Positions 10,600 to 21,500 of a stretch of 64,000 nt of DNA are shown here, piece after piece. The notes under the pieces were generated by a model. The model was given only the letters and a program-made list of their open reading frames with translations. It had not been told where the DNA came from and did no database searches. How positions within the stretch are numbered: the first letter of the stretch is position 1; each line of letters opens with the position of its first letter. The stretch is taken from NCBI GenBank assembly GCA_021014325.1, contig CM037462.1:15520135-15584134 (forward strand), in the 5' to 3' direction. A program made the translations under genes and the position numbers. This DNA is from Plazaster borealis. Lineage: Eukaryota; Echinodermata; Asteroidea; Forcipulatida; Labidiasteridae.

Positions 10600-13021
10600 A
10601 GTTACGATCATACTTTGGTAATGATCCCGAAATATTTATCCGAAAGCCTACCTTGTATAAAGATGGTAATGGTAGTAAGTATTCTGCGAAAGCATTTCGT
10701 CTGAAATGAACCCCTTTGATTAGAAATCAATAGTTAAGAAAAGGTTCGCCTTCGTGCGACTTCAGTATGTCGCCTTCAGAGCACGATTTATTGCTAACAA
10801 ATAACAATCATAATAATACACAACATTTATTAGGCGCTTAATACAGATGTTTCTAAGCGCACCATTGTCTGACTACAAATATTTTCCTGCAAGGTATGTG
10901 GAGCTACGTTAGAAGTATGAGGCCTATTCATTTATAGCACCATGCAATGGTTTGCAAGGTGCTGTGGCGCAATATGTACTGCCGATCAGACCAGGAACAT
11001 CAGGGCGAACCCCTTCTCTGTACAGTAAGTGCACTGGGTTCTTTTACGTGTATTACACAACACACGTCTTTACGTCCCATCCGAAGGACGAAGCAGTGTG
11101 GTTAAGTGTCTTGCTTAAGGACACAAGTGTCACGACTGGGATTCGAACCCACACTCTGCTGATCAGAAACACCAGAGCTTGAGTTCGGTGTTCTTATCCG
11201 CTCGGCCACGACACGCCATAACTTGAATTTATCGACATTTGGATATTCAAATTTCCCTGGTATTTGTTTGTGAAAATGCTGCGGCAAGAGAAGTGGTTAC
11301 CTCGATAACAGTAGATGGATTCGACGTACCGTGACAGTTTCTTGCTGCTTTCTTCAACAAGTGGACACAGTAGTGAGCTGAAACTGTCACAGGCGACTTG
11401 TATTACTGTACCTTTATTGATAATAAATTATGGCCTATGAATCAGCATTACGTTGACACAAGAAAAACAAACAAAAAAAACCAATAAGTGACCCTGCCGT
11501 TAATTAAAACTAAAGACTGTGTACACGAATATTGTTACTTGGTATTTTCAAGATGAGCATGAACTATCAATATTGGGTCATACCCTTGTAACAATTCTTG
11601 ACAACAGAACATGTGACAGGTCGACGTGACACCACTGTTTTTGAATTTACAGTAAAACGCGCTCTTTCAGCAAACAGTGAAGTAAAATAACAAAAAGGAT
11701 CATTATCATGGACAGCAATCTGCTTTTCAAAATACACCAACCTCCCCCTAACCCCCCCCCCCAACAAAAAAAGTGTATAGGCCTATGTATTAATTACTTA
11801 ATGTCACCGGCTAGCATTTCCTTATAGTTTAATTTTGTTATTTATTTTGGACGCCTGATGACGTCATCATGACGTCACAACTTATCCTCAAACTTCTAGT
11901 TATACTCTAACTGCATGTCAAGTTTCAAGTTGATACAAGCTTCGCATCTATGCATTTTTTTGCGGACAATCCATGCAGCAGAAAAACGAGAACATAACGA
12001 ACATTAACAATATATATATATATATGTGTTCGGCTGTTGCCCAAACACCTAATAATAACAAAACAAGAAACAATGTTTAAGGGCCGTTCTAATGCCAAAA
12101 TAGAATATGTCAAGAAACATTTAATGCATGTTATGCTACTAGCAATGTGTTATGTTAATTTAATTGATAATCGAGATTAAACGTTTGTTTTTTATACAGT
12201 AGGCCTAAGTCTTCTTTTCCTGGAAGTTTGTGTGGTTGTTTCCCCATTTATTTTTCTTTCCTTTCTGGTGATATATCTCACTTTTGTATTCGTCGTATAA
12301 TTAACTTCATCTTCCATACCATTTTAATGGTATTTTCATGACCAAGCTTTTTCTTTATAAGAAGTGCATGGCTGTAATTGTCTTTTTCTTTTTTCTTTGT
12401 CGTATCCGTGTAATTAATTTGGATCTTTTTGAAGCGATCGAAATATATTAAGCCGTATAACTCATACAAAATACCATAATTAAATGTACCATCAAATAAG
12501 TAGTAACAAATAATTAATGTTTAAATGTGTCTGGTGTTTTAAAGACAACAGAAAGTCCCCTAGTTTTAACAACTGAGTAGCTGCTATACATAGCGCAACA
12601 TTATACTTGACAGTTCACTTGTCCTGAAATCAGCAGCCAAGACTGAAATTATAGACGTGTCTCAACAAGTAAACCAGCTCTGATAAAAAACAGTGGCCAC
12701 CAATGTTCTATCAAAATAATAACCAAAGGTAGTTAAAAGGAAATACCGACTTCAAGAGAACAGACAAGGTCCAATTAATCACGTCTATAACTGGCCAGTT
12801 TTCCCTCAATTTTTAATTTGAGTAATTAAGGTCATTTCATTTGGATGGTACGATGTTTATCAACAAACATTGCAGTTGTGATTGATATAGGCGGATGGAT
12901 ATACAGGCTGGCATGAATTGGTCGTTTAAGAGACTAGTTCTGGAAGTATAAGCCTATTATATAATACTGGATCCAGCAACTGCGAAGCGCAGACCTTCAT
13001 CGGAACCGCAGAATTGAAAGG
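10600..13021 (+). promoter_or_regulatory. orphan promoter and noncoding first exon (copy 0)
   Basis: The block aligns with 15640-17398 and, in its proximal part, with 47860-49448. It ends in the first-exon sequence ATCCAGCAACTG-GAAGCGCAGACCTTCATCGGAACCGC-GAATTGAAAGG, with TATA-like sequence (TATTATATAATAC) before it. Here the donor is GTATAT instead of GTAAGT. Homology to gene B intron 1 continues to about 13220 and then breaks off. It is either an alternative far promoter of gene A or the remnant of a lost gene copy. Confidence 0.6.
10955..11215 (-). mobile_element. tRNA-derived SINE (minus orientation)
   Basis: Read on the minus strand, GTGGCCGAGCGG (A box, 11209-11198) is followed by GGGTTCGAATCCC (B box, 11150-11138), then CACTTGTGTCC and GGATGGGACGTAAAG. 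It is the same family as 50677-50998 and the remnants at 23225 and 55330. Confidence 0.8.
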
Positions 13022-13379
13022 GTATATCATTTCTATTATCAAATTGATATTTTACATAACAAAAATAAATATGCCTTTTCGTGCGAAAAGCAATTCAATA
13101 CTTGTTTTCACTTTCATTTTCCCCCAACAAATATGTATACGTAAATAACGATAGTAATACCATGCAATTGAACAGCTACCCCTAAAAATAATACTCTTAA
13201 TTGAAAATTCAGGAAAAATATTTCGTAACCAACTTAATTTTGATCGATAATTACGAAAAAAATCAGAAGCTTGAAAAATTAAAAATTACATAAATGATAA
13301 ACAAACACATTATTAACAAGGTTAACTATTAACATTCTCGTTCAAAATTATTCGCTCAAGTAGCTATTTAAATACACGA

Positions 13380-13840
13380 AGAGGACGATTTCGAAATTTG
13401 CGTACAATCCTCAGCAACTCGAGACAAAAAATCCAAAGAAGATGTATGTTTAATTTAAATGCCTTTCCATCGAAAAGTTCCCTAGTACGGCAGGTAGACG
13501 ATGGGATTGTGCCTTCGATGATACAAACATGGAATTTGGCACAAAGTCTTAGTATGACATGAGGATAACACTTGGCTTTAGGGCCATAACACAATGTCCT
13601 TTGAAAACAAATTATAAGGTAGAATAAAAAAACAATGACAGCGTTTTTGAGAATTTTGAAATTTGCTTGTTATTCTACCTACATAAATACTGGGTGTTTT
13701 TTTTTCAAAATTCAGATCTGCGATGGCCCGAAAGCCAAACATCTTTCTCATAGCGTATTTTGGCAAGCGCTTTTGTTTTAACGGGTTCGTTCTGATTGGC
13801 TGATTAGCGGCCAATCAGAACAATAAGCAATTCAATGAAT
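13380..13840. repeat. duplicated segment matching 46150-46440
   Basis: Shared words include CAGCAACTCGAGA, GGCAGGTAGACGATGGGATTGTGCC-like sequence, GGGCCATAACACAATGTCC and AATCTGCGATGGCCC. In the right-hand unit this segment lies between the transporter 5' end and the gene B promoter, so its presence here marks the start of the middle duplication unit. Confidence 0.65.
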
Positions 13841-14289
13841 AGTCATGCCTCATAGCAACCTCTTTCAGCTGTGAACAGGTCAAGGCCGGCAGACGCAAGA
13901 TGCATGTACATGTACGTGTACACAGTACCCAAACGCTTTGTGTTTACGCTGTGTGTTGTTCACGTTCATGTACTACTGTACCATGGAGGTTGATGATTGT
14001 ACATTACGAAAGGCCAAGCTTGGGAGTGGGCATTTGAAAGTCAGGAAAACAATCGCTTTATAATCCTCAACACGGACGCAAAGGGTCCACTATAGGCCAA
14101 GTCATACCATTATCATTCACGAAATTTGGTCCAACATTTGTTTTATGAGCAGAGAAAGAGTCAGGTCAAAGTTGCTGATGTACGGACTTTCGCGGAGAAA
14201 GTGTTTTTTAAATAGCTAAAGAAATAATGTATCAACTTGTAACTTGGTTCCAGCTATTTTCTTGTGTGCCTTTAGCTGTATTACAGAAC

Positions 14290-14480
14290 CATCGAATTAT
14301 TATTTCGAGTGCACAAAATACGATTTTAAGGACACGATATGTTATTTCGAGGACAAGACATAATTTCGAGGGAAGGACATATTATTTTAGGGAACAAATT
14401 GTTATTTCGAAGAAAATTAACTGATTTTTCTCAAGGGAACCAAATAGTATTTCGAGGACACAAAATATTATTTCGAGCGA
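14290..14480. repeat. degenerate minisatellite, TTATTTCGAGGACA-type units
   Basis: The phrase TTATTTCGAG (or close variants) recurs near 14298, 14341, 14362, 14402, 14448 and 14469, usually followed by GACA. Spacing is irregular, roughly 20-45 bases. Confidence 0.6.
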
Positions 14481-15640
14481 ATAGAATCACACGCACTTCC
14501 AACGTTGTGTGTTGCAAGTATGCCATTGAACCTTGAAAAAAAGACACTCCTTCAAGATATTAAATGAAAGCCATTAACTTTTCATACCTAGTAAAAGTAG
14601 CAGTTTCAAATTTAAAATATATTTGTTTACAGTCGAATCGGCCCAAACACGGGCATTTCATCTTTAAAGAGAATCAAAGAGCACGGCAAAACAATAGAAT
14701 AACAAGCAGCTCCTGTTTAAAACACACACAAAACGATGACTGAAACACCAACCGAGAAATATAATGTAAAGGCATGAGCTTACTGGTGTGTAAGATTTGA
14801 TTAAGACAATGGAATTAATAACATGTCAATAACCATTTTGGAGCAGTGTATATTTTTTCACGGTTGTTCAAACATCAAACTCAGCCCGGGGCAGGAGCCG
14901 AAGCCTAAACCGAAGCTTGGAAAAACGCTCTCTGCAATTTAATTCACTCTTAAGCTTAAGTGAAAAAAAAAAACAGGTTAATTTTTTCATGCAATTATCT
15001 ACTCGAATAAAATGACCTTAACTTAAATTTATTTCTCGGTTTTTTTAAGTATGCGGGTTTGTAAAAGAGATTTACTCTCTCATTATACACCGTGGCTTAC
15101 AAGGAGGATCAACTGATACTATTATTTTAAACAGTACATACATGTGGGTTGGAGTCTACCGTGGTTTTCTATTTTTATTGTTTTATTCTTTCTTTTTACG
15201 AGGTTGTTAAGTTTACCTTGGAATTGTTTTGGTCATTATACATTTTACAGCTAGACTATTATTTTTTTTGTTACGAGGTAATCTCGTAAAAGTGCAATGA
15301 ACTACCGCTCAGAAAGTTAATTTCAAAACGACTAACGAACTTCATTTGAAATCTCAATAATAATTTAAATGGTAATCACTCTGAGGAGAGGTTGTGCTTT
15401 TTTTACTTAAAAAAACAAAACAATTTGCTTTGGAAAGTTTTGAGTTTCTGAAAAATTTAATTGCATTGTTAGAAGGCTGAAACGGGAAGGTTGATTTATG
15501 TTTCTCAGATATAAAATATGCCTTTAATTCACAAATAAACGAATTTATTTGCGTTTTATTATGATGCAGTATTTTATAAGCAATGCGAACTTGTCAAGGG
15601 CTTTTTGTGTGTGAACTCTTTTTGGGTAAAAACAAGAAAA
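14481..15640. other. AT-rich intergenic, nothing supported
   Basis: No splice-consistent coding segment, tRNA or inverted-repeat element was seen here. Confidence 0.4.
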
Positions 15641-17398
15641 GGAAAACAAGTTTAAGGTAGGATTATACTTTTGTTAATGATCCCTATATTGTTATCCTAA
15701 ACCATATCCTTGTTTTAAAGGTGGTAATGGTAGTAAGCATTCTTCGAAATTATTTCGTCTGAAATGACCCCGTTGTTTAGAAATCAATAGTCAAAAAAAG
15801 GTTCGGCTCCAGGCGACTTCAGTAAGTCGCCTTCTAACGACTTTTGGAGATTCAAATTTCCCTGGTGTTTGTATGTGAATGCTGCTGCCGCGGTTGGTAC
15901 CCGCTGTCAACTCGCTAAACGTGGATGGATTTGACATTATTGATTAAAATACTGTACCGTTCTTTTGCTGTTTTCTCAACAAGTAGACACTGTGAAGAGC
16001 TGAAACTTTCCCATGTGACTTTTATTGGATCTTTATTGATAAATGTTGCCTATAAATCAGCATTACGTTGAGAAAAACAAATCTATGACCCACATTTATG
16101 CCGTTAATTAAAATGCTGAGCATGAACTATCAATATTGGTTCAAACCCTTGCAATAATTCTTGGCAACAGTACACGTGACTGGTTGACTAATTTTGACAC
16201 GTCTGTTATAAAATAACGCTCTTTAAGCAAACAGGGTAATTATGCTCATCAAAGACAGCAATCTGCTTTTCAAAATACAACACTCAAAAAGGCTACCACC
16301 TTTTGAAATGAAATTTTCACAGGTTAGTTTTATGGTATATATCTACAACTATGTAGGTTTGAAACAAACAATAGGCTCCAATTTACCATCGTGACGATGC
16401 CTTTAAAGATTAATTTTGCTATTTGTTTTTTATATTTAAATAAATAGAGCGTATGACTTCCTTCAAGAGAAAAAAATACATAGATGCAAAAAAATAAAGT
16501 AATAGCAAACATACAAATCAACCAAAACGATTTTCTTTATAAGGGCCATGGAAATGCTAAAACATGCTGAACCTAAACATGTCATGAAACACTTCAAGCA
16601 TGTTATACTACTAACAAGGTGTTGTGTTCTTCTTCTTAACTGTAACTTGGTGTCATTGTTTCCTCATTCTCTTTACATTTATCTCAGTTGTCATTTGTAT
16701 TCACCGTATAATTAACTTCATCTTTTAAATAGCTTTTTAATAGAATTTCCATGACTAAGCTTTTCCTTTTTGAGAAGTGGGTGTAATTATTCCGGGTTGT
16801 TTTGTTCTGTCGTATCCGTGTAATTGATGTTGATCCTTTTGAAGTGATCGAAAGAAATTAAGTCGTATAAGTCCACTCAATAAAAAATACCATAATTAAA
16901 TGTGCCATAAAAAAAAGTAATAAAACATGATTAATTTTTCAATTTGTCTATAGTGTTTTAAAGGCAACAGAAAATCCCCTATTTTAACAACTGTGTAGCT
17001 GCTATCAAGTTATTAGATACCCCTGTCAAGAAATTAAGCCATAACGGGGATTATATATGTGAACAGAATAGTAACCCTACTCTTAAACAAAACAGTGCCT
17101 ACCAATGTTCTATCAAAATAATAACCGCAGGTAGTTAAAAGGAAATACCGACTTCAAGAGAACTGACAACGTCCATTTAATCACGTCTATAACTTGAGTA
17201 ATTACGGTCATTTCATTTGGACGGCACAACGTATATCAATCAAAGATTGCAGTAGTGATTGATATAGGTGGATGGATATACAGGCTGACATTAATTGGTC
17301 GTTCAAGAAAACTAGTTCCGAAAATATAAGCCTATATATTATACTCGATCCAGCAACTGACAAGCGCAGACCTTCATCGGAACCGCTGAATTGAAAGG
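15640..17398 (+). promoter_or_regulatory. gene A promoter and noncoding first exon (copy 1)
   Basis: The proximal part (TGATTGATATAGG-GGATGGATATACAGGCTG, TTAATTGGTCGTTCAAGAAAACTAGTTCC, then TATA-like TATAAGCCTATATATTATAC) is conserved in all three copies. The exon ends GAATTGAAAGG|GTAAGT at 17398. A short palindrome, GGCGACTTCAGTAAGTCGCC, lies at about 15814. The transcription start is not fixed by sequence and probably falls near 17345-17360. The exon would splice to an acceptor at 18444 or 18475, just ahead of the coding start. Confidence 0.65.
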
Positions 17399-18483
17399 GT
17401 AAGTTATTTAATTTGTCTTCAACTTAAAAAATGAATTTATTTTACATTATAAAATAAATAGGCCTAAATATATAGCTTTTCGTTTTTGTATTCGTATTAT
17501 TATATAAAAAAAAATCACATTTGTTTCCCGTTGCATTTTTGGGGGCTTTGCATTTTTATTGTTTGGCGTCGCATTATTATTTTATTTTTTTGTATTTCAT
17601 TTTTATCATTTTGTGCGTAGCATTTGTACCTGACAGTATGAGTCTTACCTCCAAACCCACTAAAAATCTATTCAATTACTACAATGGATGTGGTTTATAA
17701 TATAGGTTTTTAAATTTTCAGTTTCCAATTTTTGCCAATTTCGGCAAAAGTAAATTCAGTTTCATTAGTACGCATTCAAATGCACGCATGTTTCCCTAAA
17801 TCATTCTAGGGTTTTCTGTATTCTCTGCTATTGCATTCAATTCTGTTTTCATGCACAAACGGTCACGATTTCGTTCTTCTCATTCAGGTTCGTTTCAGAC
17901 ATTCTAATTTATTGATAGACATTCAAGATTAAATTTTCACCATTCTTAAGTTGAATTTCTACTTTCTATGTACAACACCGATGAAATTGAATGGTTGACC
18001 AGCCTCTTGCTGTCGTTGGCTTTTGCAAAATCGATCTTTGCGACCTAATGAATTTGAATGATCTTATTATATGCATGCATATAGTAAAAGAGTTTTAATT
18101 GTCCCATGATTATTGGGAGTGAGTGGGTCAAATAGAAAAAATAAAACAGGTCAAACTTCCTCCATAATTTTACGTGCTTTGTATTCTGCGTGTATACTAT
18201 TTTATTTAAGTTGGCGATATTTTCGTTTGGTTACTGTTGTTTCACGTCTTCCAGGTAAAATTGAAACTAACTTAATTCGGACGTTGATTATAATAACATT
18301 GTTACTGGTTATTAGCTACAACGTTGATGGCCATTGAAGTATTAAACCAATCAATCGATTACTGGAAATTCCAACACTGCACACAAGCTGAAAACGATTC
18401 TAACCCAACTATTTACCAAACCTTTCTGTTTTCTTCTGTTATAGAAACCCCCAAAATACAGATTCTCTCTTTCAGAAGCAGCC

Positions 18484-18526
18484 ATGAACCGGTCAGTGAT
18501 AATCTTGATATCAACGTTGGTCTTAG
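18484..18526 (+). CDS. gene A exon 1: signal peptide
   Basis: It encodes MNRSVIILISTLVL plus the first base of a Gly codon, a short hydrophobic secretion signal. The ATG sits in GCAGCCATGA, a favourable context, and the exon is base-for-base the same in gene B. The donor is GTAAGT. Confidence 0.85.
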
Positions 18527-21500
18527 GTAAGTGTCCGACATCCAATTTGTTTTCACTGATTACAAGGGATTTGTTTTGCCTCTCTTTTTTCATTTAGGCC
18601 TATGTAAATTAAAGAATAAGAGGGAACAATCATTCTTATCAGTAATTGCTTGGAGTCCTTTTTAAAGAGTTTATAAAAACCCAAGCAAATCTTGGGTGAG
18701 CATTACCAACGAAGTGTGGATTTGCGAACAAACGAGGTCCACACAAGGCAGGGTTTTGGAAACATTATGTGGACTTACGCAGGTCAGCACAATGTTTTTT
18801 ACAGTGCTGAAAACAAATTGTTTTCCTTAAATGTACAGAACAAAGGAATGTCCACAGAGTGACTACACCAAAGAACTCTCCCAGCGGGCAAAATACGTTG
18901 AATTAACGTTGAAACAACGTCATATGCCGACGTTGGAGTAACGTTGAATAATGATTGGATTTGCAAATTGAAATAACGTTGAAATGCTGACGTAGAAACA
19001 ACGTGGAAATCCGTTACGTTGTTTCAATGTCATCATTTATACGTTGGTTCAACGTCAAAGTTCTACGTTGAAATAACGTTGAACAATGATTGGATTTGCA
19101 AATTGAAATAACGTAGAAATGCTGACGTAGAAACAACGTTAAAATCACCATGTTGTTTCAATGTTGTTTCAACGTCAAGTTTCGACGTTAAGATAATGTT
19201 GAAAAATGATTGGACTTGCAATCAATGGCCCTTTTATTAATGAATTAATTAATTCAAGTAATTATCATTGGTGTCTGTTAATACTACTCTGTTATATAAT
19301 TTACATGTACTTTAAGATTTATATTAACTCAATACATCACTTCAACCTATCCAGGCCTACACATTTTTATACACTGCATGTCTTGTATATATGTAGACCA
19401 GGATCCCTAGATTTTTCAGTCATGGTTTACTCCTTTTTTAGCTAAAAACTGTTTAATTATTAATTCACATGTTTAAATTACAAATGTTTGCTTGGACTTT
19501 TGTTGTACATATTGTTTTACATTCGAATCAAACACAAAAGTACAGAAACTTCCCTCGGATAACTTAGTTAAACCAAATTGTTATATTATCAAAGAAACAC
19601 ACTTCTAGGCCCACCAACAAGTTTGCATATTATGTCAACGTTAAACCAACATTGGATCAATGTTGGCTCAACGTTAGCGTGATCGTCTAATGGTATAACT
19701 GATTACTGATGTTTTCACATCTTGATTATTCCGCCAAAACGTCAACGTGAGCAATAACTCTAACCGTCAAACTTGTTCTATTACTAACAAGCAAATTATT
19801 CTGTAACTATTCTGTAAGGACTATTATATTTTATAAATTGCCGCTTATTGTCGTAGTATGACCTAATAGTTCAATATAAGTTGCCCTCGGCAACTCGCCA
19901 TTTAATGTAACCCAATCAAATACCAACAATGTTATACACCGTCACAATTCCGATTTCTTCGTTAAAAACCACCGATAGCCATACTACTTTATAGCTTAAA
20001 TGCTGCCAACAATGTCTCCAGCACCAATAACCAACGTTGGCTCAGCACTAAGTGCAAATGAAATCCAATGTGGTTATGCGAAGCTAGAGCCATCATTGGT
20101 CCAACATTGGAAACCAACACTACCCGTGATTTTCCCATATTGCTTTGCCAATCCATCAGGAAAGCTGATTGTCACATGACCCCTTCAGTTACATACAGTT
20201 GTTGCTGGTACCCTGAAATCTTCGCCAGTTGAGTTTGTCTATTATTCATAACAAAAGTGTTGTTATCTTTGGCGTGTGCACGACCCCTCCCCCGCCTAGA
20301 CATCATTTGTGCATAAAAGATGAAAACCTGATGACACAATGATTGTATATAACATGACAATTGGTTATTATTGCAATGCAATAACAACCTTTATCCAACA
20401 TTGTAAATACGTCAACACATTACGTTGAAACAATTTTGCCAGACTGATGTTGGATCAACATTGATTTTAGGTTGTTATCATCACGACGCAAACAAAAACA
20501 TTTATCCAATATTGTTCATAAGTCAAAAAAATTACGTTGAAACAACGTTACCAGACTGATGTTGGATGAACATTGATTTTAGGTTGTTAATATCACGACG
20601 AAAAAACAACCTTTAACCAACATGGTTCATACCTCAAAAAGGTTACGTTGAAACAACGTTACCATACTGATGTTGGATCAGCATTGATCTTAGGTTGTTA
20701 TTGTCCCGACGCAAAAACAACCTTTATCCAACATTGTTTATACGTCAAAAGCATTACGTTGAAACAACGTTACCATACTTATGTTGGATCAATGTTGATT
20801 TTAGGTTGTTATTATCGCGACGCAAAAACAACCTTTATCCAACATTGTAAATACGTCAAAAACATTACGTTAAAACAACGTTACTATACTGATGTTGGAT
20901 CAACATTGATTTTAGGTCGTTATTATCGCGACGCAAAAACAACCTTTATCCAACATTGTAAATACGTCAAAAACATTACGTTGAAAAAACGTTACAATAC
21001 TGATGTTGGATCAACATTGATTTCTGGTTGTTATTATCGCGACGCAAAAACAACCTGTATCCAACGCTTACACAACGTCAAACTACAACTTAAAATCAAC
21101 GTCGCAAATGTGACGTTGAAATAACGTTGCTTTATGGTACTTCAACGTTGCAACGCCATATCAACAAAAAATCAACGTTGAAATAACGTTATGTGCCCAC
21201 TGGGGTGTGTGTGTGTGAGCGTGCTTCCGACTATTCGGTCTGCATCTGATGTTTGTATTAATCAATAAGGCAATTAAAAAAGAGACAAGTTGTCAACAGA
21301 ATCATTCATGCGGAAACGAACATGGTTATTGTTTTCTGTTCCACGTTACTTCCTAGGCTACGTATTTGAGACCAATGCAAATGAAGAAGAATTTCTCATC
21401 TCCAATGAGTCGTTCCTGAATTTGGGAGATGTGGAGACAGAAAGGCATTTAGTGGAGAGAGCTGTTGCCTCGTACAACCTCTCAGATAGTGAAATTGCAT

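Noticed and set aside
18880..18890. Target-site duplication for the AACGTT element
   Set aside because: The bases outside the two termini (AACTCT and GTGTGT) do not match at any length tried.
20648..21124. 158-codon open frame with internal repeats
   Set aside because: It lies wholly in the 111-bp tandem repeat, inside an intron-borne element, and stays open only because the period is divisible by three.
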